DNA of 64,000 nucleotides, from assembly GCF_024345535.1 (NCBI RefSeq), contig NZ_JAGQBH010000001.1:682001-746000 (forward strand), written 5' to 3'. The position numbers and the translations under genes were made by a program. Every line of letters starts with the position of its first letter. The stretch's first letter is position 1. Below the pieces are notes generated by a model that was not told the origin of the DNA, made no database searches, and saw nothing but the letters and a program-made list of their open reading frames with translations. Of the stretch, positions 54,679-64,000 are shown one piece after another. Origin of the DNA: Cyanobium sp. N.Huapi 1H5. Its GTDB lineage: Bacteria > Cyanobacteriota > Cyanobacteriia > PCC-6307 > Cyanobiaceae.

Positions 54679-55926
54679 TCAGGTCATCCGGCGGAAGGCG
54701 AGGCAGACGTTGTGGCCGCCGAATCCGAAGGAGTTGGAAAGCACGACGTTGACAGCGTGTTCTCGGGCCTGGTTGGGCACCACATCCAGATCGCAGGCAG
54801 GATCGGGCGTGCTGTAGTTGATCGTAGGCGGTACCAGGTTGTGGGCCACCGCCAGCACCGCGGCGATGGCCTCGATGCCGCCGCTGCCGCCCAGCAGGTG
54901 GCCGGTCATCGACTTGGTGGAACTGACCGGAATGGTCATGGCGTGGGCCCCGAGCGCCGACTTGATGGCGGCGGTCTCGTTGCTGTCGTTGGCCTGGGTG
55001 CTGGTGCCGTGGGCATTGACGTAGTCCACCGCCTCCGGCTCCAGGCGGGCATCGGCCAGGGCCAGGCGGATGGCTTCCGCCGCCCCCACACCGCCGGGCG
55101 AGGGCAGGGTGTAGTGGTAGGCGTCGCAGGTCATGCCGTAGCCGACGATCTCCCCCAGCACCCGGGCGCCCCGGGCCGTGGCGTGCTCGAGGCTCTCCAG
55201 CACCAGCACCCCCGCCCCCTCGCCGATCACGAAGCCGTTGCGCTCGGCGTCGAAGGGGCGACTGGCCGTGGCGGGGTCATCGTTGCGGAACGACAGGGCC
55301 CGGGCGCTGGCGAAGCCGGCCACCCCCAGGGGGGTGATCGCCGATTCGGCACCGCCGCAGACCATGGCGTCCGCCAGGCCCATCTGGATCAGCCGGAAGG
55401 CATCGCCGATGGCGTTGGAGCCGGCGGCGCAGGCGGTGGCCACGGCGCTGCTGGGCCCCCTGGCGCCGATGGCGATGGCCGCCAGCCCGGTGGCCATATT
55501 GGGAATCATCATCGGCACGCAGAACGGGCTGACCCGGTCGGGACCGCGGTCGGCCAGAACGTGGGCCTGGGTTTCCATCATCAGCAGCCCGCCCACGCCG
55601 GAGCCGATGGCGACCCCGATGCGCGCGGCGTTGCCGTCATCAATGGTCAGGCCGGCATCGGCCACGGCCTGCTTGGCGGCGACCACCCCGAACTGGCAGA
55701 AGCGATCCCAGCGCTTCGCCTCCTTGGGTTCAAGCCAGCCGGCCGTGTCGAAGTCCTTGACTTCGGCGGCGAAGCGGCAGGCATGGCGGGAGGCATCAAA
55801 AAGGGTGATCGGCGCCACCCCGTTGCGGCCGCTGGTCAGCCCCTCCCAGTAATCCGCGACGTTGTTGCCGATCGGTGTGACCGCGCCCAGGCCGGTGACG
55901 ACGACGCGGCGGAGACCCTCCACCAT
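54679..55926 (-). CDS. fabF: 3-oxoacyl-ACP synthase II (FabF)
   Basis: The 415-residue condensing enzyme has the Cys nucleophile in 'VATACAAGSNAIGDAF', the His residues in 'YVNAHGTSTQAND' and 'KSMTGHLLGGSGGIEA', and the N-terminal 'RVVVTGLGAVTPIGNNV'. It extends fatty acyl chains on ACP. The ATG at 55926 lies 7 bases after acpP, whose product is its substrate carrier. A longer frame to 55971 would run into acpP and is not used. Confidence 0.96.
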   Translation of the reverse strand: MVEGLRRVVVTGLGAVTPIGNNVADYWEGLTSGRNGVAPITLFDASRHACRFAAEVKDFDTAGWLEPKEAKRWDRFCQFGVVAAKQAVADAGLTIDDGNAARIGVAIGSGVGGLLMMETQAHVLADRGPDRVSPFCVPMMIPNMATGLAAIAIGARGPSSAVATACAAGSNAIGDAFRLIQMGLADAMVCGGAESAITPLGVAGFASARALSFRNDDPATASRPFDAERNGFVIGEGAGVLVLESLEHATARGARVLGEIVGYGMTCDAYHYTLPSPGGVGAAEAIRLALADARLEPEAVDYVNAHGTSTQANDSNETAAIKSALGAHAMTIPVSSTKSMTGHLLGGSGGIEAIAAVLAVAHNLVPPTINYSTPDPACDLDVVPNQAREHAVNVVLSNSFGFGGHNVCLAFRRMT

Positions 55927-55933
55927 GGACGCC

Positions 55934-56176
55934 TCAGGCCTGCTTCTCTTGGATGTATTTGACGGCGTCACCCACCGTGGTGATCCCTTCGGCCGACTCG
56001 TCGGGGATCTCGATGTCGAAGGCTTCCTCCAGGGCCATCACCAGCTCGACGGTGTCGAGGGAGTCGGCACCCAGGTCGTTCTGGAAATTGGATTCCAGCT
56101 TGACCTCGTCAGCCTCCACGCTGAGCTGTTCGGCAACGATCGACCGGACTTTCTCGAAGATCGCTTCCTGGGACAT
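55934..56176 (-). CDS. acpP: Acyl carrier protein
   Basis: The 80-residue acidic protein carries the phosphopantetheine Ser in '[19 protein letters not shown]' and '[20 protein letters not shown]'. It shuttles acyl chains in fatty acid synthesis. It is the first gene of the acpP-fabF-tktA series and is divergent from psaC with 149 bases between, which should hold both promoters. Confidence 0.97.
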   Translation of the reverse strand: MSQEAIFEKVRSIVAEQLSVEADEVKLESNFQNDLGADSLDTVELVMALEEAFDIEIPDESAEGITTVGDAVKYIQEKQA

Positions 56177-56262
56177 GGCTGCTGTGAGGGAGGCAGCATC
56201 CTACGGGTCGCCCCGTTCGGGCCCTTTCCGCGTATGAACAAGGGTGACGGGCGGCGCCGTGA

Positions 56263-56571
<309 letters not shown>

Positions 56572-56605
56572 CAACGGCGGGGCCGCTGCCCTCCCATAAG
56601 CTCAT

Positions 56606-56633
56606 GCCCGGCGCCTGCGCCGGGCTTTTTTTT
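56606..56633 (+). terminator. Intrinsic terminator of psaC
   Basis: GCCCGGCGC (56606-56614) and GCGCCGGGC (56617-56625) make a perfect 9-base stem with a 2-base loop, followed by eight T (56626-56633). This is a textbook Rho-independent terminator, located 14 bases before the glmS start, so glmS must have a promoter overlapping it or be read through. Confidence 0.95.
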
Positions 56634-56646
56634 GGCCTACCTGTCT

Positions 56647-58545
<1,899 letters not shown>

Positions 58546-58637
58546 GGGCGTCACAGGCCCTGCCGGGGGAGGGGGCTCGAGAGCCTTCTGCTTCAGGCGT
58601 GGATGGCCTGCTCCTCCCTCCCCCTCCGCCAGCTCCC

Positions 58638-58717
58638 GTGGCGCTGAGGGCGGCGGCCGTAGGCGGCGTTGCCCGCTCCGCGGGCTCGCCTCCGCACGCC
58701 GGCGCCCTCAGCGCCAC
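58638..58717. repeat. 80-base nested inverted repeat
   Basis: GTGGCGCTGAGGGCG (58638-58652) and CGCCCTCAGCGCCAC (58703-58717) are perfect 15-base arms. Between them a second hairpin is nested: AGGCG/CGCCT (58661-58665, 58687-58691) around GCCCGC/GCGGGC (58671-58676, 58680-58685). It sits between the convergent ends of glmS and the ATP-grasp gene, and the right arm includes that gene's stop codon. It may be a two-way terminator or a copy of a REP-like element. Confidence 0.8.
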
Positions 58718-59721
58718 AGGCTGGCGCCCGGCCAGAGCTGGCCGAGTTGCAGGTCCAGCTCCCTGCCGACGAAGGGGAGACCGTTGTTGGGGGAGAAGGT
58801 GACCTCGTTCAGATAGATCTGCCCGTCGTCCCCCACCATCAGGTCCACCCTGACCGCATGGAACGGGCCGGCGAGCGCGCGGGCCACCTCCAGGCAGCGC
58901 CGCTGGAGCGGTTCGCTGAGCTGGAAGTCGCCCAGCCGCTTCTCCGCGGGATCCTGCTCGGCCAGGGGGACGAAGCGTCCATCCAGCAGCAGGCGACGGT
59001 TGGGCTCTCCCCGCGTCAGCGCCTTGGCGAAGACCGTGATCAGGGCCACCTCACCCCCGAGCACATAGAAGAGCAGGGACAGCGACGGGAGGCGGGACGA
59101 GATCGACCGCTCGATCAGGAGGCGCCGGGGGAAGGTGTTGTACCACCATTCCCCCTGCTCGAGGCCGAAGGGGCGGCTCAGCCACCGCCGGCAGGTGGCC
59201 TCCAGGGCTTCCCGCTGCCCTGGTTCCAGCGGGAAGCGGATGCGCTGGACCATGTCGGAGCCATGGCTGGCCTTGAGGTAGTACTCGCCCGGCTCCAGCT
59301 GCCCATTGGCGGGCAGCAGGGGCTGGTCGTGCTGCCAGACCACCTCCGGCAGGCCCACCTGGCCCGCCAGGTCAGGGGGCCGGAAGCTGCCCGTGAGCAG
59401 CTTGTTGCCGCTCTCGGGCACCTTGATGGGGGCGAAGAACTTGGCGTGGCTCACCTTCTCGGAGTAGGAGCGGGGCCTGGCGAGATCGGGGTAGCGGCCG
59501 CAGGCCCTCCGGTAGGTGGCCAGGACGTTCTGCAGGGCCGCGATCAGGTCCTGACGGCTGTAGTGGTCGATGCCGCGGCGGTACCCCGCCGGTGGGGCCG
59601 TCGCGAACGGCGACGGGGTGGCGCGCTCCATTGCCCGCAGGAGGCGGCGGGCCAGGTGGCGACTGATGGCCGCCGACAGGGCGCGTCGGATGGGTCGCAG
59701 GGGCCGTTCCACCCCTGCCAT
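58708..59721 (-). CDS. TupA-like ATP-grasp protein
   Basis: The 337-residue protein matches the ATP-grasp TupA-like family known from polysaccharide clusters. It shows 'RPRSYSEKVSHAKFF', 'YYLKASHGSDMVQRI', and the ATP-grasp metal site 'VRVDLMVGDDGQIYLNEVTF' with 'SPNNG'. Members are thought to ligate amino acids or similar groups to surface polymers. The ATG at 59721 is chosen; TTG at 59742 would overlap manC. It follows manC closely, so a surface-glycan role is likely. Confidence 0.82.
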   Translation of the reverse strand: MAGVERPLRPIRRALSAAISRHLARRLLRAMERATPSPFATAPPAGYRRGIDHYSRQDLIAALQNVLATYRRACGRYPDLARPRSYSEKVSHAKFFAPIKVPESGNKLLTGSFRPPDLAGQVGLPEVVWQHDQPLLPANGQLEPGEYYLKASHGSDMVQRIRFPLEPGQREALEATCRRWLSRPFGLEQGEWWYNTFPRRLLIERSISSRLPSLSLLFYVLGGEVALITVFAKALTRGEPNRRLLLDGRFVPLAEQDPAEKRLGDFQLSEPLQRRCLEVARALAGPFHAVRVDLMVGDDGQIYLNEVTFSPNNGLPFVGRELDLQLGQLWPGASLWR

Positions 59722-59738
59722 GAACCTGGACACGCTCC

Positions 59739-61187
59739 TCAAGGGCAGGCGAGAGGGGCGTCGCTCCGGCCGTACTGGTCGTCGAAGCGGACGATGTCGT
59801 CCTCCCCGAGGTAGGGGCCGCTCTGCACCTCGATCAGCTCCATGGGGATCTTGCCGGGGTTGGTGAGGCGGTGCCGGGCGCCGAGGGGGATGTAGGTGCT
59901 CTGGTTCTCGCCCACCAGCTCCTCCACCCCGTCCTTCTCCACCACGGCGGTGCCCCGCACCACCACCCAGTGCTCGGCCCGGTGGTGGTGCATCTGCAGG
60001 GACAGGCTGGCGCCGGGCTTCACCGAGATCTTCTTGACCTGCCAGCGCTCCCCTTCCACCACCCCGTCGTAATGGCCCCAGGGGCGGTAGATGCGGCGGT
60101 GGGCGCGGCTCTCGGGAGCCCCGTCCCGCTCCAGCCGGCCGACGATGCCCTTCACCTCCTGGGCGCGGTCCCGGTGGGCCACGAGCACCACGTCGTCGGT
60201 CTCGACCACCACCAGATCCTCGACGCCCAGCCCCACCACCAGGCGGTGCTCACTGCGCAGGTAGCAGTTGCGGCTGCCCTCGCTGATCACCCGGCCCCGC
60301 AGCACGTTGCCTTCCGGATCCTGCTCCGAGGTCTCCCAGAGGGCCGCCCAGCTGCCCACGTCGCTCCAGTCGGCATCGAGGGGCAGCACGACACCCCGGT
60401 CGGTCCGCTCCATCACCGCCACGTCGATGGCGATGCTGGGGCCGTTGGCGAAGGCCTCCCGCTCCAGCCGCAGGAACTCCAGGTCGACGCTGTCGTGCTC
60501 CAGGGCTGTGCGGCAGGCGCTCACCACCTCGGGCACGAAGCGATCCAGCTCCGCCAGGATGGCGCTGGCGCGGAACAGGAACATGCCGCTGTTCCAGGTG
60601 AAGCGGCCGGTGGCCAGGAAGGCCTCGGCGGTGGCCCGGTCCGGCTTCTCCACGAAGCGCGCGATCGGCACGGGGGTGGCCGCCAGGGGTTCGGCGGCCT
60701 CGATGTAGCCGTAGCCCGTCTCGGGGCTGGTGGGCACGATGCCGAAGCTGACCAGCTGGCCGGCGGTGGCGGCGGCCATGCCGGCGGCCACGGTGGCGCG
60801 GAAGTCGGCGGCCCGGCGGATGACGTGGTCGGCTGCCAGGATCAGCAGCAGGGGGTCCTCTCCGCGGGCGGTGGCCTGCAGGGCCGCCACCGCCACCGCG
60901 GGGGCGGTGTTGCGCCCCACCGGCTCCAGCAGGATCGCCGCCGGCTCGACGCCGATCTGGCGCATCTGCTCGGCCACGATGAAACGGTGGTCCTCGTTGC
61001 AGATCAGCAAGGGCGGCGCCAGGTCCGGCAGCCCCTGGAGGCGCTGGTGGGTCTGTTGGAGGAGGGTTTCCTCGGTGGTGCCGGCCAGGGGCCAGTACTG
61101 CTTCGGATAGCTGGCCCGGGAGAGGGGCCAGAGGCGGGTGCCGGTGCCGCCGCAGAGGATCACCGGGACCAGGGAGGGGGTAGCCAT
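59739..61187 (-). CDS. manC: Mannose-1-phosphate guanylyltransferase / mannose-6-phosphate isomerase
   Basis: The 482-residue bifunctional enzyme starts with the nucleotidyltransferase 'VPVILCGGTGTRLWPLSRAS' and 'YPKQYWPL', has 'FVEKPDRATAEAFL' and 'WNSGMFLFRA', and ends with the cupin isomerase domain ('RPWGHYDGVVEGERWQVKKI', 'SLQMHHHRAEHWVVVRGTA', 'STYIPLGARHRLTNPGKIP'). It makes GDP-mannose, precursor of mannose, fucose and related sugars in LPS and exopolysaccharide. The TupA-like gene follows 17 bases downstream. Confidence 0.95.
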   Translation of the reverse strand: MATPSLVPVILCGGTGTRLWPLSRASYPKQYWPLAGTTEETLLQQTHQRLQGLPDLAPPLLICNEDHRFIVAEQMRQIGVEPAAILLEPVGRNTAPAVAVAALQATARGEDPLLLILAADHVIRRAADFRATVAAGMAAATAGQLVSFGIVPTSPETGYGYIEAAEPLAATPVPIARFVEKPDRATAEAFLATGRFTWNSGMFLFRASAILAELDRFVPEVVSACRTALEHDSVDLEFLRLEREAFANGPSIAIDVAVMERTDRGVVLPLDADWSDVGSWAALWETSEQDPEGNVLRGRVISEGSRNCYLRSEHRLVVGLGVEDLVVVETDDVVLVAHRDRAQEVKGIVGRLERDGAPESRAHRRIYRPWGHYDGVVEGERWQVKKISVKPGASLSLQMHHHRAEHWVVVRGTAVVEKDGVEELVGENQSTYIPLGARHRLTNPGKIPMELIEVQSGPYLGEDDIVRFDDQYGRSDAPLACP

Positions 61188-61279
61188 CGCGGCGGCAGCT
61201 GTCCCGCAGGACCATCAGACGGGCCCATTCAACCGGAGCCGCTCCCGGCCGTCAGCGTCCGGGTGAACCCCGGCGGGTT

Positions 61280-61873
61280 TCAGAGGTCCAGAAGCCCGGG
61301 GGGCGGCGTCAGGCCGATCCAGCCCTCCGCCAGGTTCACCTCCGGCACGATCGCCTCCACGAAGGGGATCAGCAGCCGCCGGCCGCCGTCGCTGAGCTCC
61401 ACCTCCAGCAGATCGTTGCCCCCGTGGATCAGGTCGGTCACGGTGCCGATCGGGGCCTGGGGATCCGGCAGCAGCCGCACCTGGAGCCCCACCAGATCGA
61501 GGAGGTGGAACTCCCCCGGCTCCAGGGTGGGGCGGTCGGCGGCCGGCACCATGAGGTGATGGCCCACCAGGCCTTCGGCAGCGGTGCGGTCGCCGATGCC
61601 CTCGAGGCGCAGCACGAACAGGGTCTTGCCCGGCACCGGCCTGCCGGCCAGCAGCCGCACCGGCCGGGGGGCGCCGCCGGGGGCCTGCAGCCAGCGGGGG
61701 CCGGGCCGGGTGAACCGCTCGGGGAAGTCGCTCAGGGGCAGCAGGCGCACGTCGCCGCCCATGCCCTGGGCCGCCACGACCCGCCCGACGGCCATGAGCT
61801 CACCCGGGTCGGCCCCTTGGCCCTCGTTGCTGGTGTCGGCCACGGCCTGATCGCTCCCGTCGCGGCGCATCAT
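61280..61873 (-). CDS. rimM: Ribosome maturation factor RimM
   Basis: The ~197-residue protein has the RimM N-domain ('[20 protein letters not shown]', '[19 protein letters not shown]') and the PRC-barrel ('[14 protein letters not shown]', '[18 protein letters not shown]', '[19 protein letters not shown]'). It helps 16S rRNA processing and 30S assembly with S19. Two adjacent ATG codons at 61873 and 61870 are possible; an open frame further upstream is not conserved. It is divergent from ndhS by 107 bases. Confidence 0.92.
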   Translation of the reverse strand: MMRRDGSDQAVADTSNEGQGADPGELMAVGRVVAAQGMGGDVRLLPLSDFPERFTRPGPRWLQAPGGAPRPVRLLAGRPVPGKTLFVLRLEGIGDRTAAEGLVGHHLMVPAADRPTLEPGEFHLLDLVGLQVRLLPDPQAPIGTVTDLIHGGNDLLEVELSDGGRRLLIPFVEAIVPEVNLAEGWIGLTPPPGLLDL

Positions 61874-61980
61874 CGCGTCACGGGGCTGTGCGGTGCCCGC
61901 GGGCACCCGCCGGGGGCTCCATCGGGGCGCTTCGGCATCGATAATGACCCCACTTGATGGTCCCCTCCAGGGCATCCGCC

Positions 61981-62160
61981 ATGGCCAGCAGCCCGATCCT
62001 GCCCGGTTCCACCGTGGTGGTTCGCGATCCCCGCTCCATCTACAACGGCTACCAGGGCTTCGTGCAGCGCATCAGCGGGGCGATGGCCGCGGTGCTGTTC
62101 GAGGGCGGCAACTGGGACAAGCTGGTGACCGTGCCCCTCAGCACCCTGGCGCAGGCCTGA
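61981..62160 (+). CDS. ndhS: NDH-1 complex subunit NdhS
   Basis: The 59-residue protein '[20 protein letters not shown]' continues with '[13 protein letters not shown]' and '[20 protein letters not shown]', the NdhS SH3-like pattern. NdhS forms the ferredoxin-docking site of cyanobacterial NDH-1 and supports cyclic electron flow. The ATG at 61981 is used; ATG codons upstream (61954) add non-conserved residues. Its 3' end overlaps rnc on the other strand by 23 bases. Confidence 0.88.
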   Translation: MASSPILPGSTVVVRDPRSIYNGYQGFVQRISGAMAAVLFEGGNWDKLVTVPLSTLAQA

Positions 62161-62893
62161 GCGCCAGCGCGGCCAGCGCCGCCCTGGCCGCCTGCTGCTC
62201 CGCCTCCCGGCGGGAGCCGCCCCGCCCCTCACCGCTGAGGTCGCCCACCTCCACCCGGCATTCGAAGCGCTCCGGATCGCCGTGGACCCGGCTGCGCTCG
62301 TTGCTGCGGTAGGTGGGCAGGCCCTTCCCCTGGCCCTGGCTCCATTCCTGCAGCACCGACTTCCAGTTGTGGCGCGCCGGGTCGGCCAGCAGTTCGGCGG
62401 CGCTCACCTGCCAGTGGGGCGCCAGCCAGCCCTGCACGGCCACCAGGCCGCCCTGGGGGCCGCCCCCCACCGTGTAGATGGCACCCACCAGGGCCTCGGC
62501 ACATTCGGCCAGCACGGTGGAGCGGCCGGCCCGGTCGCCGGCGGCCATCGGCCCCATCAGCAGCACGGGCTCCAGGGCGATGCTGCGGGCCAGTTCGCTC
62601 AGCCAGCGGTCGGACACCAGCTGGGCCCGCAGGCCGGAGGTGTCGCCCACGCTGAGGGAGGGATGCTCCCGGTGCAGGAACTCGGCGGCCGCCAGCCGCA
62701 GCACCGCGTCACCGAGGAACTCCAGTCGGTCGTGGTGGCGGGGCAGGCCGGTGGAGCTGTGGGTGAGGGCCTCGTCCAGGGTGTCGAGGGCGGCGTCCGC
62801 GGCGGCCGGATCCCGGGGGAGCAGCCCGGAGGCGTCGCCGAAGCCGAGGCTCTCCAGAAAGGCCAGGAGCTGCTGGCGGCGCTGGGGAGTCAT
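62138..62893 (-). CDS. rnc: Ribonuclease III
   Basis: The 251-residue enzyme has the RNase III signature 'DRLEFLGDAVLRLAAAEFL', the second acidic site 'TVLAECAEALVGAIYTVGG', and a C-terminal double-stranded RNA-binding domain ('NWKSVLQEWSQGQGKGLPTY', 'FECRVEVGDLSGEGRGGSRR', 'EAEQQAARAALAALA'). It cleaves double-stranded RNA such as rRNA precursors. Start is the ATG at 62893. The RNase P RNA gene lies 13 bases upstream on the same strand. Confidence 0.94.
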   Translation of the reverse strand: MTPQRRQQLLAFLESLGFGDASGLLPRDPAAADAALDTLDEALTHSSTGLPRHHDRLEFLGDAVLRLAAAEFLHREHPSLSVGDTSGLRAQLVSDRWLSELARSIALEPVLLMGPMAAGDRAGRSTVLAECAEALVGAIYTVGGGPQGGLVAVQGWLAPHWQVSAAELLADPARHNWKSVLQEWSQGQGKGLPTYRSNERSRVHGDPERFECRVEVGDLSGEGRGGSRREAEQQAARAALAALALRPAPGC

Positions 62894-62906
62894 CGCGGGG
62901 CAAGAG

Positions 62907-63322
62907 GGGAAAGCAGGACGTAAGCCGGGTTCTGTTCTCCCCAGCAGGCGGCGGACCGCCGGCTGGGGGGGTGATCATCTGTCTGGGACCGCCGTCACCG
63001 GCGGCCTCGAGCGGCGCATGGGAATCGGGACGGGGAAGATGGCCAACCGCTGTCCCTGGGCCTTGCTCCCAGCCGGGGTTTACCGAGCCGGCACCTCTCG
63101 ATGCCGCTGGTGCGCTCTTACCGCACCTTTGCACCCTTGCCTGTGCGCCGGGCAAGCCCGGGCCATCGGCGGTGTGTTTCTGTGGCACTGTCCTCACGGT
63201 CACCCGCACTGGGCGTTACCCAGCAGGCCTGGCCATTGGGGAGCCCGGACTTTCCTCAACCGGCCGCGGCGATGACCCGAAGGCCGCACCGCACCGATCG
63301 CGATCACCTCGCCTGCTTTCCT
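62907..63322 (-). ncRNA. rnpB: RNase P RNA
   Basis: Read on the minus strand the 416-base RNA starts with GGAAAGCAGG and ends with CCTGCTTTCC, which pair as P1. Close to the 5' half is the universal P4/J region 'GAGGAAAGTCCGGGCTCCC' (plus strand 63238-63256), and near the 3' end 'AGAACCCGGCTTACGTCC', both hallmarks of bacterial type A RNase P RNA. It is the catalytic part that matures tRNA 5' ends. No protein-coding gene is expected here; short open frames across this region are chance. Confidence 0.96.
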
Positions 63323-63352
63323 GGCCCACTGTAGGCAGGGGGCCCCGGGGCT

Positions 63353-63985
63353 TCATCCCACGCGGCCGCGGCGGCGGGACTTGTTGCCGAACATCCCCAG
63401 CGCTTTGTCGAGCAGGGTCGGCCCGCCATCACGCCCCTGGCCGAAGGCGGCGAAGCCGGCAGCGAACAGCAGCGACTTGAGGGTGTTGTTGGCCGCTTCG
63501 CTGATGAAGCCCTGCAGACGCCTGGAGCGGGCCTGGTCGGTCTGGAAGGCGAGGGCGTTGAAGCGGGAATCCGCTTCGGCAACGATGAGCTCCTTGAACT
63601 TGGGGAACGGCTGGTCGAGCTTGGCCGGAAGGTTGATGGGCTGGGGCAGTTGCCCGAGCAGGGCACGCAGCTCCTGCTCGTTGCCAGTGGCCTCGAGCTG
63701 CTTCTTGAATTTTCTCCAGCTCGCCTGTGTCCGGCCCTCCTCGCCCGATTTCTGCTGCAGCACCCGCATGCCGGCATAGAGCTGAATCGGGATGAGTGCG
63801 AGATAGAGAATCGCCACCCAGGTGCAGATGCCACGCAACAACTTCACGTTGGCGTGGATGGGTGGAGGCGAGACCGGCAGGGCACCGGCCGTGCAGACCA
63901 GCAGCGTGCCGATCAGAAGCGAGAACCCCCCCGCCGTGAGGGCGCCGGAGAACTGCAGTTGCCAGACCGGGTCCATCAGGCGCAC
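63353..63985 (-). CDS. HpsJ-like membrane protein (start at window edge uncertain)
   Basis: A ~210-residue protein with three N-terminal membrane helices ('FSGALTAGGFSLLIGTLLV', 'GICTWVAILYLALIPIQLY' and a C-terminal hydrophobic stretch near 'TLKSLLFAAGFAAFG'), a charged middle part and 'LPAKLDQPFPKFKELIVAEA'. This resembles cyanobacterial HpsJ-family proteins, named after hormogonium polysaccharide loci but widespread. Possible starts are GTG 63985 and ATG 63976; the frame remains open to the right edge, so the true start may lie outside. Function unknown. Confidence 0.7.
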   Translation of the reverse strand: MRLMDPVWQLQFSGALTAGGFSLLIGTLLVCTAGALPVSPPPIHANVKLLRGICTWVAILYLALIPIQLYAGMRVLQQKSGEEGRTQASWRKFKKQLEATGNEQELRALLGQLPQPINLPAKLDQPFPKFKELIVAEADSRFNALAFQTDQARSRRLQGFISEAANNTLKSLLFAAGFAAFGQGRDGGPTLLDKALGMFGNKSRRRGRVG

Positions 63986-64000
63986 CGGCAGGGAACTGAA

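Noticed and set aside
56572-56646. glmS ribozyme before glmS
   Set aside because: The gap is only 75 bases, is filled by the psaC terminator, and shows no ribozyme core.
62900-63340. Short open frames across the rnpB region
   Set aside because: They coincide with the RNase P RNA and encode basic, non-conserved sequence.

Overview
The window looks like a chromosomal piece of a GC-rich unicellular cyanobacterium of the Synechococcus/Cyanobium type. It carries psaC (photosystem I), the small NDH-1 subunit ndhS, the response regulator rpaB, a cyanobacterial group 2 sigma factor, HIP1-type GGCGATCGCC octamers and acpP-fabF-tktA next to psaC-glmS. The assignment to genus level is inference. No tRNA, rRNA, CRISPR array, integrase or transposase gene was seen.

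Layout. 1-25.4 kb is dense housekeeping: end of mgtE, a sigma factor, a 2OG-Fe(II) oxygenase-like protein, mutY, tsaE, ahcY, dedA, ssb, mreBCD plus a solute-binding lipoprotein, rpaB, lysS, an ergothioneine operon (egtB-egtD plus two small coiled-coil proteins), a cysteine synthase, a kinase-like membrane protein without any lysine in its kinase domain, smpB, ruvB, a TPR protein, an M20 amidohydrolase and a HEAT-repeat protein. At 25.4-27.1 kb thiC sits behind a TPP riboswitch.

27.1-33.8 kb is accessory. It holds a HicBA toxin-antitoxin pair, a persulfide/sulfur operon (two YeeE/YedE half-transporters and a persulfide dioxygenase-rhodanese fusion), a lower-GC segment with a PD-(D/E)XK nuclease-like gene bounded by integron-like recombination sites, a NYN-domain nuclease, and a two-gene unit of a J-domain protein and an HNH nuclease. 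No function is known to me for the last four genes; a defence role is possible.

33.9-52.5 kb is a surface-polysaccharide region. The first part is a contiguous CDP-tyvelose route in Salmonella order (rfbF, G, H, an S-like reductase, E). It is followed by glycosyltransferases and membrane proteins, then a set I cannot match to a described pathway: SDR, dehydroquinate-synthase-like cyclase, ThDP enzyme, HpcH/HpaI aldolase, a second SDR and a C-methyltransferase-like protein. This set could make a carbocyclic or C-branched sugar.

52.5-64 kb returns to core genes: tktA, fabF, acpP, psaC, glmS, a TupA-like ATP-grasp protein, manC, rimM, ndhS, rnc, rnpB (RNase P RNA) and an HpsJ-like membrane protein. 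The whole 27.1-52.5 kb stretch reads as a variable island between thiC and tktA.
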